In this document: piece after piece, positions 38,451 through 47,784 of the stretch
Position numbering within the stretch: the first letter of the stretch is position 1
How the letters are laid out: each line of letters starts with the position of its first letter
Source of the DNA: Gammaproteobacteria bacterium UBA2679
Lineage (GTDB): Bacteria > Pseudomonadota > Gammaproteobacteria > Pseudomonadales > Oleiphilaceae
Reading direction: 5' to 3'
Assembly: GCA_002354735.1 (NCBI GenBank)
Contig: DEMD01000007.1
Span: forward strand, 398,161-462,160
Length of the DNA: 64,000 nt
Position numbers and translations under genes: made by a program
The notes under the pieces: generated by a model
Seen by the model: the letters and a program-made list of their open reading frames with translations, nothing else
What the model was told of the DNA's origin: nothing
The model's database searches: none

Positions 38451-38771
38451 GTAATAGACCCGAGTTTACCTTAATCATTTATTGATAGGCTCTGTTAATC
38501 ATTCCGTCGGACAATCTTTCAGACACTTTCAATTATCTTAAAATTACAAACTGCTTGTATATGCTTCCACAGTTGTGACCCTTAAAAGCTAGTTTACGTT
38601 GAGAGTCTCGGCAATAGCCATTTTTGCTTTAAATCTCTCAAACCGCACCTATGACGGGGTCGAGCAACTGCTGGCGGGGCCATGAAGGTAAAGTCTGGCT
38701 GCTTGGCACGCTTCTCGCTAATTGATTCGATGAGTGTCATCAGACACCTATCAGGGCAACAAGGAGTTGAT
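38451..38771. other. 321-base intergenic region between diguanylate cyclase and csbD
   Basis: No credible gene is seen in this AT-richer gap. Its right end carries the sigma-54-like promoter of csbD and a strong AAGGAG ribosome site. The left part should hold the promoter of the minus-strand diguanylate cyclase gene, but no convincing -35/-10 pair was found. Confidence 0.6.
38703..38719 (+). promoter_or_regulatory. Sigma-54-type (-24/-12) promoter of csbD
   Basis: TTGGCACG-CTTC-TCGCT keeps the invariant GG (38705-38706) and GC (38717-38718) with exactly 10 bases between them, and the full TGGCACG -24 box. The -12 box has one change (TCGC for TTGC). The predicted start is near 38730, about 42 bases before the csbD ATG. 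Confidence 0.7.
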
Positions 38772-38969
38772 ATGAATTGGGACCAAGTAGAAGGTAACTG
38801 GAAGCAGCTCAAAGGCAAGGTTCAACAGAAGTGGGGCAAGCTCACAGATGACGATCTTGATATCGCGAAAGGCCACAAGGAAGAGTTGCTTGGCAAGATT
38901 CAGCAGAAATACGGCATCTCGAAAGATGAAGCCGAGAAGCAGCTGAACGACTTCGAACGCAATATGTAA
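38772..38969 (+). CDS. CsbD-family stress protein
   Basis: This 65-residue, highly charged protein of the CsbD family (YjbJ in E. coli) begins MNWDQVEGNWKQLKGKVQ and contains the repeated pattern KxKWGKLTDDDL. Known members are strongly induced by general or osmotic stress and in stationary phase; the molecular role is unclear. The ribosome site AAGGAG is close to ideal. The gene has its own sigma-54-like promoter and a strong terminator, so it forms a one-gene unit. Confidence 0.94.
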   Translation: MNWDQVEGNWKQLKGKVQQKWGKLTDDDLDIAKGHKEELLGKIQQKYGISKDEAEKQLNDFERNM

Positions 38970-38989
38970 CTGCGCTCTCGTTCAGTAGG

Positions 38990-39018
38990 AGCCCCTGATT
39001 GTTCAGGGGCTTTTTTTT
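38990..39018 (+). terminator. Rho-independent terminator after csbD
   Basis: The stem AGCCCCTGA / TCAGGGGCT (9 bp) with a 4-base loop is followed by eight T residues. It lies 20 bases after the csbD stop. Its distal arm overlaps the stop codon of the convergent hybrid kinase gene. Confidence 0.93.
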
Positions 39019-42000
39019 GCGAAGCGTTTCTCCAGCAGATTGAGCAAAGACCTTATAGTGATGGGTTTCTCGACATAGGCGTCAAATCCGGATTTGAGAG
39101 CCCGTGACTTCATTTCAGCCTGCGTGTGTCCCGTAGTCGCTACGCAGAAAAGATCCTCTGTTCGTAGTCCTTCGTGATTCAGAGCAGCCATGACCTCGAA
39201 GCCATCCATGTCGGGCAGCGAAATATCCAGCAGCAAGGCATCCGGATTGAAACGTCTGAGCGTTTCAATGGCGTCGGCACCCGTATTCGCCGCAAGCACT
39301 TCAAAACCATGCGCAGTCAGCAATGCCTGCATCGCCGTGGTGACATCGAGATGATCGTCTACGACTAGTATCTTCCGCCGCTGCTGGCCGGATTGACCAC
39401 TGCTTACGGCACTGTCTGCTGTCTGCACCTGCTCAAGTCGTGCCTGCCATGCCGGACCGTCTCTGCTCTGCATGAACTGCTCAATTCGTCTGAGCAAGGC
39501 AGAAATATTAATCGGCTTGGCGAGGTAGTCATCAACTCCCAGGCCGATGATTATCTCCCGGTCGCCTTTCATGGCCGCAGCGGTGATGGCAATGATCGGC
39601 TGCTCACATCCGAGACGTCTCAAGGCTTGCACTGCTTCCCTGCCGTCCATCCTGGGCATCTGCATGTCCATCAGAATGATATCGATAGAAGGCTCACCAT
39701 TCTCTGCCGCCTGAAAGGCTGCCACTGCCTCTTTTCCGTCTGCCGCCTGCACCACTGTACCACCACAGCTTTCAATGGCACTGGCCAGATAGCTGCGAAT
39801 GTCATCATTATCGTCGGCAATAAGCGCTCTGACTGGTAATACCGGGCGCTGGGCGTCAGCCTCCATGGTAACTGAAACGGCATCAAGCATGCCGCTCCTG
39901 AGCGACTTATAACCAGGCGGTACAAGCACCGGCAAACGTAGGGTGAACAGGCTTCCGAGACCAGGCGTACTTTCGAATCGGATATCGCCAGCCATTCTTT
40001 CAGCGAGATCCTTGCTGATGCTCAAGCCAAGCCCCGTGCCCTTTGCCTTTTTCACTTCGTCATTGCTAGCTCGCGAGAACGGCATGAACAGCTGATCATG
40101 GAATTCGGTTGGTATACCGATACCGGTATCCTTGACGGTAATCTCAAGTAGGCGTACGGCCGACGAAGTGAAATGCTCTGCCTCGCCGAAAACCTCGCCC
40201 ATGCCCGGTGGTATGGTCTGTACTCTGCTGGCGCCAATTGTGACTGTTATACTCCCAGCGCTTGTGAACTTGATGGCATTGCTGATCAGGTTGTCGAGAA
40301 TCTGCTTCAGACGGGTGGTATCTGCCTTGATGCGGGCAGGAACCTTGTCGAGAATGTCGAAGCGGAGCGCAAGGTTCTTCTCATCGCTGCGTGGCGATGC
40401 CACGGCAAGGATATCCATGATGAGATCCATCAGCTCGAACTCCTCAGGCTCGATCACCAGCTTCCCCGCTTCTACTTTTGACAAGTCCAGCAGGTCATTG
40501 AGCAACTCTTCGAGATAGGTGCCGTTGCGCCGGATGACGTTGATCTGCTCGAGTGCCCGCGGGTCGGAGACTTCAAGACGGAGCAGTTCTGCAAAGCCGG
40601 CAATAGCGGTCAGCGGGGTTCGCAGCTCATGGCTGATCCTGGCCAGAAATTCCGATTTGGCCTGATTGGCAGCCCGCGCCTCGGCAGTGATCGCCTCAAG
40701 TTGCTGCTGATGATGTTTACGCTCGGTGATGTCCACGAAGGTAATCACGGCACCAACGACCTTGCCTTTGTCATCAGTCTGCGGATGGCACCACAGCTCT
40801 ACCGGCACAGCTTGCCCATCACGGCGCCACAGCACCTCGGCATCGGAGTCGACCATATTGCCGCTGCTGAGGCTTTGCATGATGAGGCTCTCAGACTCGG
40901 AAACGGCCTGGCCATTTGCAGCGGAGTGCTGAATGGTCGCGTGGACACTGCGGCCCACCAACAAATCAGGTGAAGTGTAACCAAGCAGTCTGACCGCACT
41001 CTGGTTGCAGAACGTACAGTGGCCATTCGCGTCCACACCGATGATGCCCTCCGCCGTGCTATCGAGCAGCAGGCGAATCCGACGGGCGGTGGCACTCGCC
41101 TTCTGCTCACGTTCTCTGCTATCAGAGACATCGAACTGGCAGCCGATGAAATGAGTCACCTCACCCAGCTCGTTTTTGACCGGTGTAATGGATAAATCGT
41201 TCCAGAATTCCGTCCCGTCTTTCTTGTAGTTCTTCAAGGTCACCCGGATCGACCGCCTGGCTTCGATTGCCTGACGTATCTTCTGCACCGAAACGGGATC
41301 AGTGTCATCACCCTGAAGAAATCGACAGTTACGGCCGATGGCTTCCTCACGTGTGTAGCCGGTCGTATCGTGGAATCCGGCATTCACATAGGTTATGAGT
41401 TCGGACCCAGCATCAGTGATGACAATGCCTGCCTGCGACACTTCCAGTGCCCGCTCTCGCAGGAACAGCTCGAAATTTGCATTGAGTCTGCTGCGCAGGT
41501 CGGTTGCGAGCACGAGTATATTTTGCTCACCATCGTCGAACCGTATCCGCGACATGGAGATCTCGACCGGGATCGAGGCATCTCCAGCACGATTCAGCAC
41601 GAGCGCCTCACAGGTGGCCGCCCCTTCTGATACAGCCTGTTCGAAGGCGGCGACAGGCTGACTGCCCTTGAAGCTGGCCAGCGTTTCTCGAAGATGGGTA
41701 TTGAGCAAGCTGCCCGCATCAGTTCCTGCAAACTCCATCAGGGTCCTGTTGGCGTAAGCGATACAGCCATTGAGGTCCAGAAGAATCGTGGCGTGAGGTG
41801 AACGGTCACTGAGCTGCTTGAACTTGCCAGCCTCGAACTGCGCCTCGCGCAACGAGCTGATATCAATCAGCGTCAGTACCGCGCCGGTAATCCGCTGGGA
41901 CCGTTGCTCGCGATACGGCAGCAGCCGGAGTAGATAGCTCCTATCCCGGTGGGTGTGAATCCCGAGATCAATGTCTCTCGCGCTCTCAATGACTTCACGA

Positions 42001-44378
42001 ATCTCGCTTGCAAGGTTTTCACGCTCAAGCGGCCTGGCCAATGCCTCGAAGCTTCGTCCCAGATCCTGTGGGCTCAGGTCGAAAAAATGAGAAGCTTCAG
42101 GGGTATAGCGGCGCAGGCAAAGATCTTCGCCGATGAACAACACGCCGATACGGGTATTGGCCATCAGGTTGTACATGTCATCGTTGGCTTCAGTCAGCTC
42201 ATGAATCTTGCTCTGATACTCGGTATTGACCGTGTACAGCTCCTGATTAACCGACTGCAGCTCTTCGTTAGTGCTTTGCAATTCCTCATTCGAAGAGACA
42301 AGCTCTTCATTGGACGCCTGCAACTCCTCGTTTGTGGTCTCAAGCTCTTCGATAGTGGATTGCAGATCCTCCTGCGACGCCTGTAGCTCGGCCTCGAGTC
42401 GAACAATATGCTGTCTCGCCATTTCGTCGATATCGACCGCCACATCATCCAGCGCCTCGAGCTGCCCGACCGCTGATGGTTGGAATGAGACAGCCAAAAG
42501 GCCGGGACGTTCCGCCACCTCACCACAGGGACGAACCATAAGTTCAAACTGGTGAGCTTTTCCCTGGTTATCGTTAGTCCTGAAGCCCTTGTAGCGTACG
42601 TCCTTGTTCAGTTCTCGTGCGCTGTTGATCGCCGTGGCGACGGTCGATCGGGAGGCAGTATCAAGCATATCGACAAGGCGACGCGGCATACGGCCGGAAG
42701 AAATAATGAGGAAGCGCTCTCCGCCGCCGAAAATATGCACCAATTCGCCATGATCATCGATAACGAAAGAAGGCGGCATGTGCGTCTGCAACAAGCTTTC
42801 GAACAAGGCCGTCTGCGCTCGTTCGATATCACGATGGCTGCGCTGGGCGCTCACAGGACTGCCGCTGTGAAATACTTCAGTTCTCGCACGTAAACTTCCC
42901 CGATCAGGAATACGCAAACGAACATCCCGACGCTTGCGAAACAGTCTGGCGCGCTTATCGATCACCTCGAATTCGTCTGCCAGCTCTCCGAGAGACTCGC
43001 TGGAACCCAGCATGAGCACACCCTGAGGCTTCAGACCGAAGTGAAACAGTGATATGACTTTACGCTGCACTTCCGGCAGGAAATAGATCAGCAGGTTACG
43101 GCAACTTATGAAGTCGAGATTAGTGAAGGGCGCATCGCGAATCACATCATGCGCTGCAAAGGAGACCAGCTTGCGCAGTTCGGCGATCACGCGAAACTTG
43201 CCGTTTTCCTCGGCAAAGAAATATCGTCGCCTCGATTCACTCAATTCTCCGACGCTTTCGGCTCCGTACAAGCCAGCCGACGCAAAACGGACTGAGGACT
43301 GATGGACATCAGAGGCGAAAATCTTGAACCTCGGCTGATGATTGAGACGTTCGAATTGCTCGTACAGCAGCATACCAAGGGAGTATGCCTCCTCACCGGT
43401 TGCGCAGCCGGCACACCAAAGCCTGAGCTCGGTAGAGGCCTCCGTGTTGCGTGCCAGAAATTGCGAAACTAGTTTTGGAATGATCTGCTTCTCAAGCACC
43501 TGAAAGGCGACACTGTCACGAAAGAACCTGGTTACGCCGACGAGTAGATCCTTATACAGCAGTTCAATCTCCTCAGGATGGCCCCTGACGTGATCGACAT
43601 AAGCCGTACTGTCGCGCAGACCTGTCAGCAGCATGCGCCGCTCGATGCGACGCCCGACAGTCCCGGTTTTATAGAGCCCGAAGTCGATACCGAAGGCATC
43701 CTGCAGAAGTGTGAAGACAGGCCGGAACTCTTCCAGTGACCGCTCACTTTGAGAAGAAGCAAAGCGATCTGGAGACAAACCGCTACGCACGTAACGCAGG
43801 ATCGCGTCAGGCATGAGCTCGGGGGCGAGCGAGAGGGACACCACGCCCGTGGCGACGGCACTCAAAGGCATGCCATCGAAGGCAGCGGTTTCCTCAGATT
43901 GGGAAATGACCAGTCCACCAGCACCAGCAACCTCGACAACACCTTTCGAACCATCCGATCCAGTGCCGGAGAGCACTATTGCAATCGAACGCCTCCCACA
44001 ATCCTTGGCCATTGAGTGGAAAAAAGTGTCCACTGGTAGAGCCGGTTGTTCCGAAGGGTCCCTTTCGAGCAGCTGCAACTTCCCCATGCTGATCGTCATC
44101 GACTTGCCCGGCGGCAGAAGGTAGACCTCGTTCGGAACGACTCGCATGTTGTCGCTCGCAGGCTGGACATGCAGTTTCGTTCGGCGCGAGAGCAACTGCT
44201 CCATCTGGCTTTTGAAGTCTGGCGAAAGATGCTGGATAACGATGTATGCAGCGCCCGAGTGCTCCGGCACCGCCGCAAAGAACTTTTCAAGTGGCTCCAG
44301 CCCCCCCGCTGATGCGCCAATGGCGATAACAGGGAAAACTTCCGGAGCACCGGCAAACGACTGTTCAGACACTGACAC
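39003..44378 (-). CDS. CheB-CheR-PAS-LOV hybrid histidine kinase with two receivers
   Basis: This 1791-residue signalling protein has, in order: a CheB methylesterase domain (about 15-200; Ser23 in GASAGG, His50, Asp142); a CheR methyltransferase domain (about 215-485; [13 protein letters not shown]); a coiled coil of EELQxxNEEL repeats (about 655-735); and PAS-like domains (about 735-845, 855-965). Next comes a LOV domain (about 975-1090) with GRNCRFLQ (Cys1018), Asn1050, Asn1060 and Gln1081. Another PAS (about 1100-1220), a kinase core (His1250 in [20 protein letters not shown]) and two receivers (Asp1571, Asp1718) follow. CheB-CheR-PAS kinases are known, but this one keeps all residues of a photoactive flavin site. 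The start is GTG with AAGG 7 bases upstream. No hydrophobic segment is seen, so it should be cytosolic. Confidence 0.93.
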   Translation of the reverse strand: MSVSEQSFAGAPEVFPVIAIGASAGGLEPLEKFFAAVPEHSGAAYIVIQHLSPDFKSQMEQLLSRRTKLHVQPASDNMRVVPNEVYLLPPGKSMTISMGKLQLLERDPSEQPALPVDTFFHSMAKDCGRRSIAIVLSGTGSDGSKGVVEVAGAGGLVISQSEETAAFDGMPLSAVATGVVSLSLAPELMPDAILRYVRSGLSPDRFASSQSERSLEEFRPVFTLLQDAFGIDFGLYKTGTVGRRIERRMLLTGLRDSTAYVDHVRGHPEEIELLYKDLLVGVTRFFRDSVAFQVLEKQIIPKLVSQFLARNTEASTELRLWCAGCATGEEAYSLGMLLYEQFERLNHQPRFKIFASDVHQSSVRFASAGLYGAESVGELSESRRRYFFAEENGKFRVIAELRKLVSFAAHDVIRDAPFTNLDFISCRNLLIYFLPEVQRKVISLFHFGLKPQGVLMLGSSESLGELADEFEVIDKRARLFRKRRDVRLRIPDRGSLRARTEVFHSGSPVSAQRSHRDIERAQTALFESLLQTHMPPSFVIDDHGELVHIFGGGERFLIISSGRMPRRLVDMLDTASRSTVATAINSARELNKDVRYKGFRTNDNQGKAHQFELMVRPCGEVAERPGLLAVSFQPSAVGQLEALDDVAVDIDEMARQHIVRLEAELQASQEDLQSTIEELETTNEELQASNEELVSSNEELQSTNEELQSVNQELYTVNTEYQSKIHELTEANDDMYNLMANTRIGVLFIGEDLCLRRYTPEASHFFDLSPQDLGRSFEALARPLERENLASEIREVIESARDIDLGIHTHRDRSYLLRLLPYREQRSQRITGAVLTLIDISSLREAQFEAGKFKQLSDRSPHATILLDLNGCIAYANRTLMEFAGTDAGSLLNTHLRETLASFKGSQPVAAFEQAVSEGAATCEALVLNRAGDASIPVEISMSRIRFDDGEQNILVLATDLRSRLNANFELFLRERALEVSQAGIVITDAGSELITYVNAGFHDTTGYTREEAIGRNCRFLQGDDTDPVSVQKIRQAIEARRSIRVTLKNYKKDGTEFWNDLSITPVKNELGEVTHFIGCQFDVSDSREREQKASATARRIRLLLDSTAEGIIGVDANGHCTFCNQSAVRLLGYTSPDLLVGRSVHATIQHSAANGQAVSESESLIMQSLSSGNMVDSDAEVLWRRDGQAVPVELWCHPQTDDKGKVVGAVITFVDITERKHHQQQLEAITAEARAANQAKSEFLARISHELRTPLTAIAGFAELLRLEVSDPRALEQINVIRRNGTYLEELLNDLLDLSKVEAGKLVIEPEEFELMDLIMDILAVASPRSDEKNLALRFDILDKVPARIKADTTRLKQILDNLISNAIKFTSAGSITVTIGASRVQTIPPGMGEVFGEAEHFTSSAVRLLEITVKDTGIGIPTEFHDQLFMPFSRASNDEVKKAKGTGLGLSISKDLAERMAGDIRFESTPGLGSLFTLRLPVLVPPGYKSLRSGMLDAVSVTMEADAQRPVLPVRALIADDNDDIRSYLASAIESCGGTVVQAADGKEAVAAFQAAENGEPSIDIILMDMQMPRMDGREAVQALRRLGCEQPIIAITAAAMKGDREIIIGLGVDDYLAKPINISALLRRIEQFMQSRDGPAWQARLEQVQTADSAVSSGQSGQQRRKILVVDDHLDVTTAMQALLTAHGFEVLAANTGADAIETLRRFNPDALLLDISLPDMDGFEVMAALNHEGLRTEDLFCVATTGHTQAEMKSRALKSGFDAYVEKPITIRSLLNLLEKRFAKKSP

Positions 44379-44561
44379 TCACATACCTTCTATCTGGGAC
44401 TGCTGAGCATGATAAAGAAAATGGTTCTGGCGCTCCGTATGTACTTCTTACATGGAAAAAGCATTTGAGAGAACTAATGACAAAAGTAGATACGAGCCAG
44501 CTGCGGATTCCGGTGCCAAGAAATATGTTAATGAATTGTTTTTCATATATTTTTCTAAATC

Positions 44562-44577
44562 AGGCACTCTAATCGCA
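44562..44577 (+). promoter_or_regulatory. Sigma-54-type (-24/-12) promoter of the DUF1328 gene
   Basis: AGGCACT-CTAA-TCGCA keeps GG (44563-44564) and GC (44575-44576) with exactly 10 bases between. It shares the GGCAC and TCGC cores with the csbD promoter. The predicted start near 44588 is about 48 bases before the ATG. Confidence 0.65.
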
Positions 44578-44635
44578 TAGAAGAAAGTATTGAGGAGCAA
44601 CTCAATATCAAAAAAAGCAACGCAAGGAGTGTATT

Positions 44636-44806
44636 ATGTTGTATTGGGCCCTGGTATTTTTCATCGTAGCAATTATCGCAGGTGCAATGGGTTTCGGCGG
44701 TGTTGCGGGCGCTTCGTCCAGTATCGCTCAGATCCTGTTCTTCGTATTCCTGGTAGCACTGGTTATTTCCGTCATTATGCACTTCGCAAAAGGCCGGCGC
44801 TTATAA
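44636..44806 (+). CDS. DUF1328-family small membrane protein
   Basis: This 56-residue protein starts [20 protein letters not shown] and continues with the glycine/alanine turn [13 protein letters not shown] second hydrophobic helix (about 31-50) and a basic end (AKGRRL) follow. The pattern is that of the DUF1328 (YtjA) family, tiny inner-membrane proteins often found with CsbD in stress regulons. The ribosome site AAGGAG lies 6 bases before the ATG. A terminator follows, so it is a single-gene unit. The gene is easily missed because of its size. Confidence 0.92.
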   Translation: MLYWALVFFIVAIIAGAMGFGGVAGASSSIAQILFFVFLVALVISVIMHFAKGRRL

Positions 44807-44827
44807 CGGTATAAACTAGTTTAAAAT

Positions 44828-44851
44828 AGGCCTCCTCGTGAGGCCTTTTTA
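44828..44851 (+). terminator. Rho-independent terminator after the DUF1328 gene
   Basis: AGGCCTC pairs with GAGGCCT (7 bp, 5-base loop), followed by five T residues. It lies 21 bases after the stop. Confidence 0.9.
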
Positions 44852-44956
44852 TTGCCCAATCGTGACCTTTCCGTAAAAGAATGCTATCTATAGCGTCAGT
44901 TCCCATCTGCCCGCAACACGGCTACCTCTCCACCCAAACAATTCTGCACGGAAATC

Positions 44957-45721
44957 ATGAGCTGCATCGTTGAAAAGTTTTCGCACTTTATTGAACTTAC
45001 CGCCGAGGAGCGCGAAACACTCAAGCATCTTGAGAAAGAAGAGTGTACGTACCGGAAGCGGGAAGTGATCTTCAGTCAGGACCGATCAGTCGAAAACCTG
45101 TATGTCATCAAGGAAGGTCTGGCTATTTCCTATTGCGAGCACAGCGACGGCGGGCGAATTGTGCTTAACTTCCATTTTCCCGGCGACCTTGTCAATGCCA
45201 TGACACTCGGGCTCGGGGAAACACCCTATAGCCTCATGGCCGTGTCCGACAGTGTACTCTGCCCTTTCCCGAAATCAGGATTCAGTGAACTGTTTTCGCA
45301 GTCCGCAAGGCTTACATCGCTCATCTATGCCTTTGGCATGCTCGACAACACGGTTCTAATCGATCGCCTCCGGGCCATCGGACGGATGTCTGCGGAAAAT
45401 CGCCTCGCGCTCCTGATATTACAGATCCATGCTCGGCTCAACCTGTTCTCTGACCATGAGACACTTGAGTTCGATGCGCCGATCTCCCAGGAAATCATGG
45501 CTGATGCGGTGGGCCTGACGCCCGTATACGTCAATCGGATACTGAGCAATTTCCGCGAACAAGGCTTGCTCTCATTTCGGTCGCGACGGGTTGTAATTCA
45601 CGACAAGCCCGCTCTGCTAAAGATGAGCGAGTTCAAGGATCGATATTACAACCTCGATATCTCCTGGCTGCCTAGCGAGCACGCAACCGCACAGGACAGC
45701 ATCGATCGTACTGCAAATTAA
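44957..45721 (+). CDS. Crp/Fnr-family transcription regulator
   Basis: This 254-residue protein has an N-terminal cyclic-nucleotide-binding-type barrel (about 10-130; VENLYVIKEGLA, FHFPGDLVNAM), a dimer helix (about 135-160) and a C-terminal winged helix. The winged helix carries the recognition pattern SQEIMADAVGLTPVYVNRILSNF, written here in part only. Cysteines are few and not in the Fnr cluster pattern, so an oxygen-sensing iron-sulfur role is unlikely. In other proteobacteria such regulators sit beside DUF1328 and CsbD genes. Its ligand is unknown. Confidence 0.9.
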   Translation: MSCIVEKFSHFIELTAEERETLKHLEKEECTYRKREVIFSQDRSVENLYVIKEGLAISYCEHSDGGRIVLNFHFPGDLVNAMTLGLGETPYSLMAVSDSVLCPFPKSGFSELFSQSARLTSLIYAFGMLDNTVLIDRLRAIGRMSAENRLALLILQIHARLNLFSDHETLEFDAPISQEIMADAVGLTPVYVNRILSNFREQGLLSFRSRRVVIHDKPALLKMSEFKDRYYNLDISWLPSEHATAQDSIDRTAN

Positions 45722-45812
45722 TTAAACTATATTATAACCCTGCCAGTTGAGTCGGCGTAGTATCAGTACAGTGAAATTTCTGACGCTCCATACACAGCTT
45801 TGCGGAGAAGTT

Positions 45813-46091
45813 ATGGTTGCCATCAAGAAAAAAAATAACCGGAACTCATACTACCCCGATCCCCACCAGCCAATCAGTCCATCTCGTATTGCCGATATCC
45901 GCAGCTATACGCTCGCGAAATTGGAAGAGCAGATTCGAAGAATATACCTAGCGACAGAAGCGGCCAGAACCAAAATTAGTACGGCCGAAGATCTGGAGCA
46001 TGTATTGGCGGATTTGAAATCAGTGGCCGACGACTGCGGCAAATGCAGACTTCTCGTCGACAAGGCAATCGGCGAGCAACGAAGCGATTAG
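45813..46091 (+). CDS. Small helical protein, paralogue of the convergent H-box protein
   Basis: This 92-residue protein has no recognised family. A basic N-terminus (VAIKKKNNRNSYY) precedes a helical hairpin (about 28-86). Residues 33-55 align without gaps to residues 21-43 of the convergent 88-residue protein (shared L, L, I, TE, A, KI). Residues 63-83 align to the second helix there, sharing V, L, C, K and V. At the position of that protein's His23 this one has Ala35. The ATG at 45813 follows GGAG; the longer frame start is rejected. The stop codons of the two genes overlap by three bases. It may be a non-phosphorylatable counterpart (inference). Confidence 0.7.
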   Translation: MVAIKKKNNRNSYYPDPHQPISPSRIADIRSYTLAKLEEQIRRIYLATEAARTKISTAEDLEHVLADLKSVADDCGKCRLLVDKAIGEQRSD

Positions 46092-46354
46092 CGAGAATTC
46101 TGATTGGTCTTGTCAGAGATATCGACCTGCTGCCTGAGCAGTGACACGATAGAGCTGAACTTCTTGCACTCGTTCAGAATCCGGTTGAGGTTTTCGAATA
46201 CCTCCTGACTGGACTGCGAGTTTTCGATCTTGAGTTTAGCCACTTCGGTGTTCATCGATATCGCATTGACAATATTTCGAAGCTCATGCAACTGATTGGC
46301 ATCACTTCGGCACTGGTCCACCAGGGACTTGTCGAGCGAATCGTCACTGCTCAT
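46088..46354 (-). CDS. Solitary H-box (DHp-like) helical-hairpin protein
   Basis: This 88-residue protein consists of two predicted helices. The first carries QLHELRNIVNAISMNTE, which looks like the phosphoacceptor H-box of sensor kinases (HELRNPLNAI), with His23 in the right place but Ile for the usual Pro. No ATPase domain is present or nearby. Its ATG overlaps the stop of the NtrC-family regulator by 4 bases, so the two are translated together. It could be a phosphotransfer protein, a phosphatase or a docking partner for that regulator. The fold assignment is by motif only. Confidence 0.72.
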   Translation of the reverse strand: MSSDDSLDKSLVDQCRSDANQLHELRNIVNAISMNTEVAKLKIENSQSSQEVFENLNRILNECKKFSSIVSLLRQQVDISDKTNQNSR

Positions 46355-47667
46355 TCCTTTACTCTCTCGTATTGATTCAAACGGTTGTACAAAGTTTTCA
46401 GACTCACACCGAGCATCTCGGCCGCCTTTCGCTTGTCTCCACCGAGCTCTTCAACAGTCATAAGAATCAACTGTCGCTCTGTGTCTTCTATCGTCGTACC
46501 AACCCGTAATCCAGTCGGCGCAATCTCTTCACTGGAAAATGGCGACGCAAGCTGCTCAGGGAACTCAATCTCGTTAGAGTCCGGATCAGACATTATGTAG
46601 GCGCGATGAATGGTGTGCCTTAGTTCACGCACGTTGCCAGGCCAATCGTAAGCCTGCAACTTAGCCATATCCCGCTCTGGCAACTGCAGTGAAGTGCCGC
46701 CACGCTCATTGAGCTCCTTCAGGAAATGCCTCGCCAGCAGGGGAATATCACCTCTGCGTTCCCTAAGCGGCGGAATCGTGATAGGGAATACGGCCAGACG
46801 ATAGTAAATGTCTTCTCGAAGACAATTTTTTTCGGCAATTTCCTGAGGCGAACGATTAGTTGCCGAAATGACGCGGCATTGTACCGGCAGCTCCTTTGTG
46901 CCGCCGACCCGCAAAACCATGCCGGTTTCGAGTGTTCGCAACAGGGTTGGCTGCAGATCCAGAGGCATTTCAGTCACTTCATCGAGGAAGAGTGTGCCCT
47001 GGTCTGCACGCTCGAAGAGACCACCTTTACGAGCGATTGCACCCGTAAATGAGCCTTTCTCGTGACCAAAGAGCTCGCTACCAATCAACTCTCGTGAGAA
47101 GGCCCCACAGTTGGCAGCGACAAAGGCACCGCTCGGTGTAGCACAGTTGTGAATCGCTCTGGCCACAAGCTCCTTGCCTACTCCACTCTCGCCCAACAGC
47201 ATGACGTTCGCCCCGCTGTCGGCTACTCGCTCTATCGTCTTATAGAGCTTCTTCATCACCTCAGACTCACCGACGAGGCAGTCGAAATGCAGGCCATCAT
47301 CAGATTGCGCCTTGTCACCAGCCTTGGCGAGTAGACTCTTGATCTGATCGAGAGAAATAGGTTTGGTGAGATATGAAATATGCGGACCACACAGCGTGCG
47401 CACTTGTGCTTTCACAACCGGGTGGCCAGTGATAATGGCAAGATGAGTCGCGCGCTGGCCCTTCGACATCTCGTCGAGCAGTTCGAGTCCGCTACCATCC
47501 GGCAACATCAAATCCAGAAGGCCGAGATCGAATTGTTCGACAGCAAGTGCCTGCTTGGCTTCAGCAACACTGTGAGCGAGCGTTGCGTGGTGTCCCAGCA
47601 TCTCAATCATCTCACTGAAAGCCTCGGAAAAGGCGTGATCATCGTCAACAAGCAATATATTCAACAA
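46351..47667 (-). CDS. NtrC-family sigma-54-dependent response regulator
   Basis: This 438-residue protein has a receiver (about 1-115; LLVDDD, Asp52 in LLDLMLPDGSG). The AAA+ sigma-54 activation domain (about 128-360) has Walker A GESGVGKE and the sigma-54 contact loop GSFTGA (Ser for the usual Ala). A Fis-type helix-turn-helix ends the protein (about 395-435; KRKAAEMLGVSLKTLYNRL). The start is TTG. A 7-bp inverted repeat GGAGCTT/AAGCTCC (47671-47726) flanks the likely promoter region. No full-length kinase gene is next to it; the H-box protein is the only coupled partner. It is the obvious candidate activator of the sigma-54-like promoters in this block. Confidence 0.95.
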   Translation of the reverse strand: MLNILLVDDDHAFSEAFSEMIEMLGHHATLAHSVAEAKQALAVEQFDLGLLDLMLPDGSGLELLDEMSKGQRATHLAIITGHPVVKAQVRTLCGPHISYLTKPISLDQIKSLLAKAGDKAQSDDGLHFDCLVGESEVMKKLYKTIERVADSGANVMLLGESGVGKELVARAIHNCATPSGAFVAANCGAFSRELIGSELFGHEKGSFTGAIARKGGLFERADQGTLFLDEVTEMPLDLQPTLLRTLETGMVLRVGGTKELPVQCRVISATNRSPQEIAEKNCLREDIYYRLAVFPITIPPLRERRGDIPLLARHFLKELNERGGTSLQLPERDMAKLQAYDWPGNVRELRHTIHRAYIMSDPDSNEIEFPEQLASPFSSEEIAPTGLRVGTTIEDTERQLILMTVEELGGDKRKAAEMLGVSLKTLYNRLNQYERVKE

Positions 47668-47738
47668 AACGGAGCTTCCACAGTTTAGACTGGTTCCGAG
47701 TGTACCCGTCTTTGCAGAAAAGCTCCATTAAACAGATA

Positions 47739-47763
47739 AAGGACGTCCTTACGGAACGTCCTT
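47739..47763 (-). terminator. Hairpin between LEA-like gene and NtrC-family gene
   Basis: AAGGACGT-T-CC pairs with GG-ACGTCCTT around a 4-base loop (10 bp with one bulge). The following TTTATCTGTTT is only a weak T-tract. It probably ends or attenuates the LEA-like transcript before the regulator gene. Confidence 0.55.
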
Positions 47764-47784
47764 CTGATAAAGACCTCACAAAGC

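Noticed and set aside
38990..39011. csbD terminator as a bidirectional terminator for the hybrid kinase gene
   Set aside because: The minus-strand side has no T-run after the hairpin, and the stem overlaps the kinase stop codon.
42190..42420. Repetitive tract in the hybrid kinase gene considered as a tandem repeat or CRISPR-like array
   Set aside because: The repeats encode EELQxxNEEL heptads of a coiled coil in frame; there are no spacers and no cas genes.
44590..44814. 74-residue open frame at the DUF1328 locus
   Set aside because: It is out of frame with the real 56-residue DUF1328 gene at 44636, which has the ribosome site and family sequence.
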